Assembly: GCA_031279745.1 (NCBI GenBank)
Contig: JAITHN010000147.1
Location: 1 to 10,896, forward strand
Source of the DNA: Streptococcaceae bacterium
Lineage (GTDB): Bacteria > Bacillota > Bacilli > Lactobacillales > Streptococcaceae
Length of the DNA stretch: 10,896 bases
Direction: 5' to 3'
Part shown: in pieces, positions 1 through 6,548 of the stretch
How positions within the stretch are numbered: position 1 is the first letter of the stretch
Layout of the letters: each line of letters begins with the position of its first letter
Program-made: the position numbers and the translations under genes
The notes under the pieces: generated by a model
Told to the model about the DNA's origin: nothing
Seen by the model: only the letters and a program-made list of their open reading frames with translations
Database searches by the model: none

Positions 1-1
1 C

Positions 2-652
2 TATAACAGTCAAGATGTAACCAGTGTAAGTCCCCAACTTGATTCAATGCTTCTTGGTATTGCAAGGGCGAATCCATCAGCAGACAACCATAACGCTGCT
101 TATAGTGGGCCATTCGCACATGATTCCCTTGTTGGGAATATCGCAACTAAACTTATAGATGCGCAAACAATCATCTATAAAGCTGCAAGTGTCTCCCCCT
201 ATATTTTGTTCGACAACCTAACTTGGGACTACAAACTGGATGAAATTTTCGAAAATCTCGAAGGTTCATCAGGTAAATGGATTGCCCCTAGAAACGGGAA
301 CGGGAACAATGAAATGAAGATAACCTTGAGAGATGACCGCGAAGCGAATCAAGCGTGGATAGACGTCGGGGAAATACAACTCTCCTCCACTCCATTCTTA
401 TTGGACATCAATAACAGGATCTATATGAATGATTTCCTGTTTCGATATCGGGATGGATCCACCGTTGCGATCAATGATGCCGTTTTTCCTTTCGAACGCT
501 TTGAACAAGACGGATCATTAGGAGATCCACAGTTCATTGATTATTCACTCTACTATAGCTCGGACCAAGGAATCCTTGCTAACTTGCACGCGAATATGAT
601 TCCTGGACAATACAGGGGTGTATTCACATGGACCTATACAGACAGTATCTAA
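2..652 (+). CDS. C-terminal part of a probable cell-surface or secreted protein (5' end outside window)
   Basis: The frame is open from base 2 to the TAA at 650-652, so this is the last ~216 codons of a longer gene; the ATG at 47 is internal. There is no membrane segment, LPxTG motif or enzymatic motif. The composition is rich in N, D, S, Y and F, with alternating polar and aromatic stretches typical of beta-sandwich surface domains. It ends PGQYRGVFTWTYTDSI, which resembles the closing strand of WxL-type cell-wall-binding domains (consensus like YxxxxTWTLxD). An earlier LTWDYKLDE segment could be another Trp motif. The third position is Tyr rather than Leu in both, so WxL membership is a resemblance, not a firm call. 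The gene stops only 14 bases before tatD and I see no terminator between them. Function unknown; surface location is inferred. Confidence 0.6.
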   Translation, partial: YNSQDVTSVSPQLDSMLLGIARANPSADNHNAAYSGPFAHDSLVGNIATKLIDAQTIIYKAASVSPYILFDNLTWDYKLDEIFENLEGSSGKWIAPRNGNGNNEMKITLRDDREANQAWIDVGEIQLSSTPFLLDINNRIYMNDFLFRYRDGSTVAINDAVFPFERFEQDGSLGDPQFIDYSLYYSSDQGILANLHANMIPGQYRGVFTWTYTDSI

Positions 653-654
653 AT

Positions 655-661
655 AGAGGAG
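655..661 (+). promoter_or_regulatory. Ribosome binding site of tatD
   Basis: AGAGGAG lies 5 bases before the ATG at 667. It fixes the tatD start there and not at the upstream in-frame ATG at 628, which lies inside the preceding gene and lacks such a site. Confidence 0.8.
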
Positions 662-666
662 AATTC

Positions 667-1440
667 ATGATTTTTGATACACATACCCATTTAAACGTAG
701 AAGAATTTTGCGGAATTGAAGACGAAATTCTTGAACGAGCAAAAAATAACGATGTAAAGCGAATCGCTGTCGTTGGGTTCGATGCGGGAACCATTGAAAA
801 AGCGATTGAACTCTCCGAACAATATAAGGAGGTTTTTGCCATCATAGGTTGGCATCCGACCGAAGCAGGAAGTTATTCGGATGAGATTGAACAGTGGCTT
901 CTTCCCTTATACAAGTTAAGAAAAGTCATCGCAGTCGGTGAAATCGGCTTGGACTATCATTGGATGAAAGATGCTAAAGATGTACAAGAACACGTTTTTC
1001 GTCGTCAGATTCAGATGGCTAAACGCCTTCACTTGCCCATCTCCATACATACGAGAGATGCATTGGAGGATACTTACAACATCCTTAAAGACGAGGACGT
1101 TCGTGACATTGGAGGAATTATGCATAGCTTCTCTGGCTCTCTTGAATGGGCTGAGAAATTCATTGACCTTGGGCTGCACATTTCTTTTAGCGGTGTGGTA
1201 ACATTCAAAAATGCAAAGGAACTCCAAGAAGTCGCAACAAAAATTCCCATTGAAAAAATTCTTGTTGAGACTGATGCTCCCTATCTAACTCCGCACCCTT
1301 TTCGAGGAAAACGGAATGAAACGGGATACACCCGTTACGTAGTTGAAAAGATTGCCGAACTTAGGGGAACAACACCTGAAGAAATCGCAACCATTACAAC
1401 AGAAAATGCAAATACACTCTTTGGTTTGGAGGAACAATGA
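667..1440 (+). CDS. tatD: TatD family metal-dependent hydrolase (DNase)
   Basis: TatD/YabD-family TIM-barrel metallohydrolase of 257 aa, the usual family length (about 255-260). Visible metal ligands in order: HTH at residues 6-8, Glu92 in GEIGLDY, His128 in SIHTRD, His153 in MHSFSG and Asp203 in ETDAPYL. Family members have Mg/Mn-dependent DNase or exonuclease activity (E. coli TatD is 3'-5') and act in the cytoplasm. The start at 667 gives the canonical N-terminus MIFDTHTHLN; the longer version from 628 would add 13 residues with no family support. Its TGA (1438-1440) overlaps the next gene's ATG. In Firmicutes tatD commonly precedes rnmV and ksgA, as here, although a GNAT gene is interposed in this genome. 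The exact substrate cannot be read from sequence. Confidence 0.95.
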   Translation: MIFDTHTHLNVEEFCGIEDEILERAKNNDVKRIAVVGFDAGTIEKAIELSEQYKEVFAIIGWHPTEAGSYSDEIEQWLLPLYKLRKVIAVGEIGLDYHWMKDAKDVQEHVFRRQIQMAKRLHLPISIHTRDALEDTYNILKDEDVRDIGGIMHSFSGSLEWAEKFIDLGLHISFSGVVTFKNAKELQEVATKIPIEKILVETDAPYLTPHPFRGKRNETGYTRYVVEKIAELRGTTPEEIATITTENANTLFGLEEQ

Positions 1441-1847
1441 AAATACAAAAAACTGACCCCTTGGAAACGCTAAAAGAAGTCGATCAACTCATCATAGAAG
1501 ATGCCCAGTCGAAAGGTCATGTGCTTGATTCCTCTATCAGTCTCGCTTTTTCAGCAACTATTGAAGGAGAATTTGTAGGTGGAATCAAAGGAACTCTTCA
1601 AGGAACCAATCTCCATATTAACGGTTTGGCGGTGGTGCATCCCCAACATGATCAACAAATCGGCAGCAAACTTCTCCAAAAAACAGAGGACGAAGCGAGA
1701 AAACTTGGCGTTCTCGTCATCACCTTAAGTACACTTGACTATCAAGCGCTTGGTTTTTATAAAAAAATGGGTTTCCACGTTTTAGGAGAAGTCAAACACG
1801 TTCCTGAAAAAGATGTGACAAAATACTATTTAGGAAAATACTTATGA
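1437..1847 (+). CDS. GNAT family N-acetyltransferase
   Basis: A 136-aa single-domain GNAT protein. The fold pattern is visible: an acceptor-side strand FVGGIKGTLQGTNLHINGLAV (residues 46-66), the acetyl-CoA-binding strand-loop-helix (LAVVHPQ... GSKLLQKTEDEA, about 64-86), then ITLSTLDYQALGFYKKMGF (about 98-116), the Y/F-Y-K-K-G-F motif near the GNAT C-terminus. The pyrophosphate loop, normally Q/R-x-x-G-x-G/A, reads HDQQIGS at 71-77: only the last glycine is kept, so CoA binding may be altered. ATGA overlaps join it to tatD upstream (1437-1440) and rnmV downstream (1844-1847), implying coupled translation; TTGGAGGA just before the ATG is the ribosome binding site. The substrate is unknown. 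Acetylation of a ribosomal or other protein would fit the operon but is speculation. Confidence 0.85.
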   Translation: MKIQKTDPLETLKEVDQLIIEDAQSKGHVLDSSISLAFSATIEGEFVGGIKGTLQGTNLHINGLAVVHPQHDQQIGSKLLQKTEDEARKLGVLVITLSTLDYQALGFYKKMGFHVLGEVKHVPEKDVTKYYLGKYL

Positions 1848-2428
1848 AAAGAGAAAGAATAGAAGAAATCATCGTCGTTGAGGGAAAGAGTGATACAAAA
1901 CGATTACAAGAAGTTCTCGATGTTGTTACGATTGAAACAAATGGAAGCGCCATAGATGACGAAATCCTCCAACAAATCGAACATGCAGAAAGAGTGCGCG
2001 GTGTCATCATCTTTACAGATCCAGATTTTTCAGGAGAAAAAATTCGAAAAATGATCATGCAACACGTCCCCACAGCTAAACATGCGTTTCTTCCAAGATC
2101 AAAAGCAAAACCAAAAAGCCGTACTAAAGGAAGAAGCCTTGGCGTTGAGCACGCAAGCAATGTAGAAATCATCTCCGCCATCCAATCTGTTTCTACCCCC
2201 ATCGTTGATCCAACATACGAAGAAATCCCCCGTGCTCTTTTAGTCGAGTATGGGCTTCTTGCAGGAAAAAATTCAAAACAGCGAAGAGAAAAACTTGGGG
2301 ATGAGTTGCGCATCGGTTATACTAATGGGAAACAACTTGTAAAGCGGCTGAAAATGTTTCGAATTGAAAGAGACGAATTTTTAAAAGTCGCGAATCAATT
2401 GTTTCAAGGAGATGATTATGACGTATAA
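1844..2428 (+). CDS. rnmV: Ribonuclease M5 (5S rRNA maturation)
   Basis: RNase M5 cuts both strands of the 5S rRNA precursor helix in low-GC Gram-positives, with ribosomal protein L18 as cofactor. The 194-aa length fits the family (about 185-190). The N-terminal TOPRIM domain is clear: IIVVEGKSD with catalytic Glu13, then FTDPDFSGEKIR with Asp59 and Asp61 of the DxD motif. A basic segment RSKAKPKSRTKGRSLGVEHAS follows and matches the family's lysine-rich GVEHA region. The C-terminal part (about 120-194) is the family-specific RNA/L18-binding region. The start overlaps the GNAT stop (ATGA), and the 3' end overlaps the start of ksgA by 11 bases; this rnmV-ksgA pairing is standard in Firmicutes and supports both calls. 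Confidence 0.96.
   Translation: MKRERIEEIIVVEGKSDTKRLQEVLDVVTIETNGSAIDDEILQQIEHAERVRGVIIFTDPDFSGEKIRKMIMQHVPTAKHAFLPRSKAKPKSRTKGRSLGVEHASNVEIISAIQSVSTPIVDPTYEEIPRALLVEYGLLAGKNSKQRREKLGDELRIGYTNGKQLVKRLKMFRIERDEFLKVANQLFQGDDYDV
2406..2411 (+). promoter_or_regulatory. Ribosome binding site of ksgA
   Basis: AAGGAG inside the rnmV 3' end lies 6 bases before the ATG at 2418. It favours that start over the ATG at 2412, which would overlap the site. Confidence 0.7.
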
Positions 2429-3320
2429 AGAAATTGCAAGTCCCTCAAGAACCAGAGAAATCCTTCAAAAACATGGGTTTACTTTTAAGAAGAGTTTGGG
2501 TCAAAATTTTTTAACCGAGCCAAACATTTTACGAAATATCGCAGATGTTGTTGATTTGAAGAATTCAAACGTGATAGAAATTGGTCCTGGGATTGGTGCT
2601 TTGACGGAACATCTTGCAAAAAATGCTGCAGAAGTGCTTGCATTTGAAATCGACTCAAGGCTGATTCCCGTGCTTCAAGATACGTTGTCCCCATATGAAA
2701 ACGTGACCGTCGTAAACCAAGATGTGTTAAAGGCGAACCTTACAGAAGTTGTAGCGACAACTTTCGGACAGCCTCGACCGCTGAAAGTCGTCGCAAATCT
2801 GCCTTATTACATTACATCTCCCATCTTGATGCATTTGATTGAAAGCTCGCTTGAAATCCAAGACTTAGTCATCATGATGCAAAAAGAGGTGGCAGATCGA
2901 ATTTCCGCGGTCCCAAGCACAAAAGCATATGGCTCTCTTTCTATTGCCATCCAGTATTTTTATGAAGCGCGCGTTGCCTTTATCGTACCTAAGACGGTGT
3001 TCACTCCTCAACCAAATGTAGAAAGCGCCATTCTTCATCTACATAAAAGAGAGAAGCCGCTCGTAGACGTTCTTGATGACGAAGCCTTCTTCAAACTAAC
3101 CCGTGCTGGATTTGTTCTTCGACGCAAAACGCTCTGGAACAACCTCCTACACGTTTACGGGAAAACTGAAAGTATAAAAGCATGGTTGACAGAAGCTTTA
3201 GAAAAATCAGAGATTGACCCTAAACGCCGCGGTGAGACACTAAGCATTGAAGAGTTTGCAAAGCTCTCCAATACAATGGTGGAATTGCGTGGGAAGCATG
3301 AATTCCTTTCCGAAGCCTAG
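2418..3320 (+). CDS. ksgA: 16S rRNA (adenine(1518)-N6/adenine(1519)-N6)-dimethyltransferase
   Basis: KsgA/RsmA dimethylates the two adjacent adenines in the 3'-terminal loop of 16S rRNA using SAM and acts as a late 30S assembly checkpoint; loss gives kasugamycin resistance. The 300-aa length fits Firmicute members (about 290-295). Motifs: KKSLGQNFL at 24-32, SAM-binding EIGPGIGALT at 54-63, acidic FEID at 76-79, NQDVLK at 100-105, and catalytic NLPYYI at 127-132. PKTVFTPQPNVESAI and the C-terminal helical RNA-binding domain with FVLRRKTLWNNL follow. The start at 2418 is chosen over 2412 because of ribosome-binding-site spacing; the longer form adds only two residues. It is the last gene of the tatD operon. 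No hairpin terminator is obvious after it, so read-through into tagD is possible. Confidence 0.97.
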   Translation: MTYKEIASPSRTREILQKHGFTFKKSLGQNFLTEPNILRNIADVVDLKNSNVIEIGPGIGALTEHLAKNAAEVLAFEIDSRLIPVLQDTLSPYENVTVVNQDVLKANLTEVVATTFGQPRPLKVVANLPYYITSPILMHLIESSLEIQDLVIMMQKEVADRISAVPSTKAYGSLSIAIQYFYEARVAFIVPKTVFTPQPNVESAILHLHKREKPLVDVLDDEAFFKLTRAGFVLRRKTLWNNLLHVYGKTESIKAWLTEALEKSEIDPKRRGETLSIEEFAKLSNTMVELRGKHEFLSEA

Positions 3321-3359
3321 GCTATTTATGTTCAAAGACTACTATTCAAAAGTTGATTA

Positions 3360-3368
3360 TGCTATACT
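3360..3368 (+). promoter_or_regulatory. Probable extended -10 promoter for tagD
   Basis: TGCTATACT is an exact extended -10 form (TGn followed by TATACT, one mismatch from TATAAT). It sits about 20 bases before the tagD start codon in the short ksgA-tagD gap. No good -35 is seen at 17-18 bp (the sequence there is TACTAT), as expected for extended -10 promoters. The 5' leader would be only about 10-15 bases. Confidence 0.5.
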
Positions 3369-3378
3369 TGAAAAAAAT

Positions 3379-3383
3379 GGAGG
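3379..3383 (+). promoter_or_regulatory. Ribosome binding site of tagD
   Basis: GGAGG lies 5 bases before the ATG at 3389. It decides against the upstream in-frame ATG codons at 3353, 3359 and 3377, which lie over or before the promoter and ribosome binding site. Confidence 0.85.
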
Positions 3384-3388
3384 ATTTT

Positions 3389-3808
3389 ATGAAACGAGTC
3401 ATTACTTACGGAACATTTGACCTTTTGCACTATGGTCATATTAACTTGTTAAGAAGAGCAAAAGCACTTGGAGACTATCTTGTGGTGGTTCTCTCTAGTG
3501 ATGAATTCAACTGGGATAGCAAACAAAAGAAAAGCTATTTTAACTATGAAAAAAGACGTCAACTCCTTGAAGCTATTCGCTATGTGGATCTTGTGATTCC
3601 TGAAAACAGTTGGGACCAAAAAGTCAGCGATGTGAATGAGTATCATATCGATACATTTGTTATGGGAGATGATTGGGCAGGAAAGTTTGACTTTATCCAA
3701 GAAGAAACAGATGCTGAAGTCGTTTACCTTGCCAGAACCCCTGAAATTTCTACGAGTCAGATTAAGGCAGAACTTGGTCTAACTGGAAAAACAGATGACG
3801 ATAAATAA
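3389..3808 (+). CDS. tagD: Glycerol-3-phosphate cytidylyltransferase
   Basis: TagD/TarD makes CDP-glycerol from sn-glycerol 3-phosphate and CTP, the activated donor for glycerol-containing wall teichoic acid; it is cytoplasmic. The protein is 139 aa, against about 130 for B. subtilis TagD, with a short acidic tail (GLTGKTDDDK). Nucleotidyltransferase signatures: TYGTFDLLHYGH with HxGH at 14-17, YFNYEKRR at 50-57 (usually YxxxYERxxLxxAI), FVMGDDWAGKFD at 90-101, and RTPEISTSQIK at 116-126 (family RTxxISTT). The start gives MKRVITYGTFD, the canonical N-terminus. It has its own promoter and terminator and so appears to be monocistronic, convergent with the exporter genes tagHG that serve the same polymer. 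The polymerase and primase genes (tagA, tagB, tagF) are not in the window. Confidence 0.96.
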   Translation: MKRVITYGTFDLLHYGHINLLRRAKALGDYLVVVLSSDEFNWDSKQKKSYFNYEKRRQLLEAIRYVDLVIPENSWDQKVSDVNEYHIDTFVMGDDWAGKFDFIQEETDAEVVYLARTPEISTSQIKAELGLTGKTDDDK

Positions 3809-3825
3809 AATTTCTTAAACAAACG

Positions 3826-3858
3826 AACGTATAAGCGAGCCGCTTATACGTTAATTTT
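3826..3858 (+). terminator. Intrinsic terminator of tagD
   Basis: A perfect 12-bp inverted repeat, AACGTATAAGCG (3826-3837) and CGCTTATACGTT (3841-3852), with a 3-base loop AGC, is followed by AATTTTTT. It begins 17 bases after the tagD stop. The A/T-symmetric stem could also work weakly on the other strand. Confidence 0.85.
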
Positions 3859-3878
3859 TTACGTTTTCAGAATAAAAG

Positions 3879-3912
3879 TAAAAGCATCGCAGCGCTGCCT
3901 GCGATGCTTTTA
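3879..3912 (-). terminator. Intrinsic terminator of the tagHG operon
   Basis: An inverted repeat of 14 bp, TAAAAGCATCGCAG (3879-3892) and CTGCGATGCTTTTA (3899-3912), encloses a 6-base loop CGCTGC. On the minus strand the hairpin runs directly into a T-rich stretch TTTTACTTTTATT, about 10 bases after the tagG stop. On the plus strand the hairpin is followed only by GATTAGG, so the minus strand is its main direction. With the tagD terminator it insulates the two convergent units. Confidence 0.85.
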
Positions 3913-3922
3913 GATTAGGTTT

Positions 3923-4732
3923 CTACACGTAGTCCACAAATTTTGCACGGAATTTCAAGTGTATATGGCTTCCCACAATGAAAATTCCAAGGGTTAAAAA
4001 CCAGAATAATAATGTTGCTTCCGGGCGTTCCCAAAACCATCTTTCACTTAAAAATGAATCTCGGAATCCACTAGTTAAATAATAAAGAGGATTTAAGGTT
4101 AGGAAACGGACGAGAAGTTTAGGAAGAACTGTATTTCCTTCAATATTCATTATCGTTCCTGAAAGATAGAACAAGAGTCTCAAAACGGATTGGAATAAAA
4201 TATGATAATCGCGTACCAACATCGAAATCGTTGAGTTTAAAACACCCATGCCTATGAGAAAGACAATCATACAGACAAAATAGTAGAGAGATTGCAACCA
4301 GTAAAGCGTGGGTGTAATCCCTATTAAAAGTCCCCAACCGACAGACACAACGATCATCGGAATAAACGTGGAGAATTGCGAAATCATCGAAATAGTGGGT
4401 AAAATACTCACGGGAAATTTCATTTTCGAAACGAGTCCCACTTGGGAGTACACACTCTTCGATCCATTAAGTAGACTTGCACTTACGAAGAACCAAACCG
4501 TCATTCCGAAGAGCATCCAGTTAATAAATGGAATACCGTTGACATCTTGACGATGAAAGCCAATCCCAAACACTAAGTAGTAAGTCAAAATCTGAATGAT
4601 GGGATTTAATACTTGCCAGGCAAGACCGAGATAGTGAGTTTGATAGGTTGATTTTTCATCATAACGACTCATGCGATAGATGATACGCCAATTTTGAAAT
4701 TGTTCCTTTAAAACGAGGTAGCTTTCTCTCAC
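3923..4732 (-). CDS. tagG: Teichoic acid ABC transporter, permease subunit
   Basis: TagG/TarG is the ABC-2-type membrane subunit that, with TagH, flips undecaprenyl-PP-linked wall teichoic acid across the membrane. The 269-aa length matches family members (about 270-275). The amphipathic N-terminus with SRYDEKSTYQTHYLGLAWQV is the typical cytoplasmic gating region, followed by LNPIIQILTYYLVFGIGF (TM1) and about five further hydrophobic segments, ending near FLTLGIFIVG. GSHIHLKFRAKFVDYV is the short cytoplasmic tail. The start codon is GTG at 4730-4732, directly after the tagH TAA and preceded by GGGGGAG within the end of tagH, so translation is coupled. The permease lies downstream of the ATPase here; the B. 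subtilis order is tagGH. Confidence 0.93.
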   Translation of the reverse strand: MRESYLVLKEQFQNWRIIYRMSRYDEKSTYQTHYLGLAWQVLNPIIQILTYYLVFGIGFHRQDVNGIPFINWMLFGMTVWFFVSASLLNGSKSVYSQVGLVSKMKFPVSILPTISMISQFSTFIPMIVVSVGWGLLIGITPTLYWLQSLYYFVCMIVFLIGMGVLNSTISMLVRDYHILFQSVLRLLFYLSGTIMNIEGNTVLPKLLVRFLTLNPLYYLTSGFRDSFLSERWFWERPEATLLFWFLTLGIFIVGSHIHLKFRAKFVDYV

Positions 4733-5869
4733 TTACATCTCCCCCTTTCCGATTTCTGGGAAAATTACGTTTTCCTCTATATTGGCTTTGCTCCTATCAC
4801 GTAGGATTACTCGTCGAACAAATTTTTGAATGAACTGATTGGGGTTTTCAACCACTTTTTGAAGAGGAGTTCCCGTCATCACGATCAATGCAATAATCAA
4901 CCAGAGGACTGCAAAAACACCTAGTAAAACTCTCGAGATGGGAGGCAATTTTTCCCCAACTTTTGTTCTTTCAAGTAAAGTTGCAGCCTTCTCAGATTGG
5001 GTGTTGAGAATATCCATTCCGTAAATTTTTCCTTGGCTTACACGTTTGGCAAGTTTTTTCAACGTGTACGTCTTTTGGAGCTCTTTTTGTTCGGTTTGAT
5101 ATTCTTTTTTATATGCTTTCGACTGGTCATTAAAGTCTCTCGTAAAGCGATCGTATGCCTCTAGAACTTCATCTTTGTCGCCATACATTTTCACTTCGCC
5201 GTAATGCATCCAAAGCACTTTCTCACACATGCTTCTGATTTGACTCATGCTGTGTGAAACGAAAAGAATCGTTTTTCCCTGTCTCTTAAATTCATTAATC
5301 TTATCCGAAGATTTTTGATAGAAAGTCGCATCTCCCACGGAAAGCGCCTCATCGACAACAAGAATATCCGGGTCATAGCTTACCGCAATAGAAAAACCAA
5401 GTCGGCTCTTCATCCCTGAAGAATAGCTCTTTACAGGTTGATAGATAAAGTCCCCTAAATCTGCATATTCAATAATTTCATCTATTTTTTTATCGATTTC
5501 CTTATTTGAAAGTCCAACCATCAGCCCTTTTAAGCGTATGTTTTCAACTCCCGTCAACTGTTGTTTTAAACCCGCAGCAACGGCGATAATTTGAACATCT
5601 CCGTTGATATTGACCTTTCCACTCGTCGGCGGAATAATCCCAGAGATAATATTGGAAAGCGTGGATTTCCCCGAACCATTCACCCCAATAATTCCGACTG
5701 TTTCGCCAGCATAGACTTCAAAGTTTACACCTTTCAATGCCCAGAACATTGGAATATCTTTTTGCCAAAATTTAAAGAGGGATTTTATCTTGTCTGATTT
5801 CTTCGTAAAGAGGTCATATTCTTTTGTAACAAGAAGTGTTTGTACCTTGACTTCTTTTTTGTTTCCCAT
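4733..5869 (-). CDS. tagH: Teichoic acid ABC transporter, ATP-binding subunit
   Basis: TagH/TarH powers wall teichoic acid export with TagG. The N-terminal ATPase domain (about residues 5-245) has Walker A GVNGSGKST at 62-70, signature YSSGM at 149-153, Walker B ILVVDE at 169-174, D-loop SVGD and the H-loop His206. The ALKGVNFEVYAGETVGIIG stretch is typical of polysaccharide/teichoic exporters (ABC-H subfamily). A charged Lys/Glu-rich linker (about 246-310) leads to one membrane span VLLGVFAVLWLIIALIVMTG at about 314-333, then only about 45 residues. B. subtilis TagH is about 527 aa with a larger extracellular domain, so this one is short. The ATG at 5867-5869 is preceded by GAGGTG with 5-base spacing. 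Confidence 0.95.
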   Translation of the reverse strand: MGNKKEVKVQTLLVTKEYDLFTKKSDKIKSLFKFWQKDIPMFWALKGVNFEVYAGETVGIIGVNGSGKSTLSNIISGIIPPTSGKVNINGDVQIIAVAAGLKQQLTGVENIRLKGLMVGLSNKEIDKKIDEIIEYADLGDFIYQPVKSYSSGMKSRLGFSIAVSYDPDILVVDEALSVGDATFYQKSSDKINEFKRQGKTILFVSHSMSQIRSMCEKVLWMHYGEVKMYGDKDEVLEAYDRFTRDFNDQSKAYKKEYQTEQKELQKTYTLKKLAKRVSQGKIYGMDILNTQSEKAATLLERTKVGEKLPPISRVLLGVFAVLWLIIALIVMTGTPLQKVVENPNQFIQKFVRRVILRDRSKANIEENVIFPEIGKGEM

Positions 5870-5894
5870 TTTTTCACCTCATATTCTTTATGAT

Positions 5895-5923
5895 AGTATA
5901 GTAAAGTTTTCACTGTTTTTCAA
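5895..5923 (-). promoter_or_regulatory. Sigma-A-type promoter of tagHG
   Basis: On the minus strand, TTGAAA (5918-5923) and TATACT (5895-5900) are separated by exactly 17 bp; each box has one mismatch to consensus. The predicted transcript starts near 5888, giving a leader of about 20 bases with the GAGGTG ribosome binding site. The -35 box and most of the spacer lie inside the last codons of the upstream DUF1461 gene. Confidence 0.75.
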
Positions 5924-6548
5924 ATTGACTTCCACGCTTGAGGTGGCATAGCGAAATAATTCCGATAACAAACAAGATGCCAAAATAGATTGCAAAACAG
6001 ATAAAAAAAAAGTTCTCCGGCAAAATCTGTATAACTGGATCTTTCGAAGGATCATACATCCAATAATCATTACGAAAGAAAATCTCATGGAATTTTACAA
6101 ATACTTCTTCAAAATTTGAGACAAGGAGAAAGAGGAAGAGAACGATTCCAATCAATGTGTATTGAATAGGACGAATCAACTTCCAGTAAGTTTTTTCTTT
6201 AGCTAGTTTCCTTAAAAATAAAATGCCAATCACAAAAAACAAGATGAAAAGCAGCATGGAGAGTTGAAAAAGAGTCTTCACTTCGGCAAAATGCTGTAAG
6301 CCTTCTTTTGAAGAGTGAAAATCTGGAAGATGAAGCGTTTTGGCAAAAGGATTTCTCATATAGGCCATCAGGACATCATAGTTCTTCAAAATTTCCGGCT
6401 CGCTTAACGGAACAGCGTTCGTTAAATGTTCCGTCTTTATGCTCATCTGATAAATCCAACGACCATAAATCACCAGTTGCATCGTGCCAAGTAATACCGC
6501 CATCATAACGGAAAGTTTTCCAAATGCTTCTACGCATCTCTCCTTCAT
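5910..6548 (-). CDS. DUF1461 / TIGR01906 family integral membrane protein
   Basis: A 212-aa membrane protein of unknown function, usual length for the family. Four hydrophobic spans: about residues 10-28, 93-112, 126-144 and 179-203. Family-type conserved blocks lie in the loops: NYDVLMAYM (56-64), HSSKEGLQHFAEVK (78-91) before span 2, and FVKFHEIFFRNDYWMYDPS (149-167) with DPVIQILPENFF (169-180) before span 4. The long first and third loops are predicted extracellular. The start is the ATG overlapping the upstream HAD stop (ATGA, 6545-6548). Only a weak AAGG directly abuts it, so translation probably depends on coupling. Linkage with the HAD phosphatase gene is common in Lactobacillales (from memory). 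The biochemical role is not known. Confidence 0.85.
   Translation of the reverse strand: MKERCVEAFGKLSVMMAVLLGTMQLVIYGRWIYQMSIKTEHLTNAVPLSEPEILKNYDVLMAYMRNPFAKTLHLPDFHSSKEGLQHFAEVKTLFQLSMLLFILFFVIGILFLRKLAKEKTYWKLIRPIQYTLIGIVLFLFLLVSNFEEVFVKFHEIFFRNDYWMYDPSKDPVIQILPENFFFICFAIYFGILFVIGIISLCHLKRGSQFEKQ

Noticed and set aside
576..600. Possible promoter for tatD (TTGCTA ... TATGAT) inside the preceding gene
   Set aside because: Spacing is only 13 bp and no extended -10 is present; not convincing as a sigma-A promoter.
47..652. Complete 201-aa gene starting at the ATG at 47
   Set aside because: The frame stays open upstream to the window edge with similar composition and there is no ribosome binding site before 47, so the gene is a 5'-truncated longer one.
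624..845. Minus-strand ORFs opposite tatD and rnmV (for example 624-845, 916-1227, 1792-2313)
   Set aside because: They are shadows of conserved coding sequence; the products are compositionally random with no start signals.
3314..3323. Perfect 10-bp palindrome AGCCTAGGCT at the ksgA stop codon, possible terminator or operator
   Set aside because: No loop is possible without losing most pairs and no T-run follows; a single short palindrome at a stop codon is not enough to call an operator.
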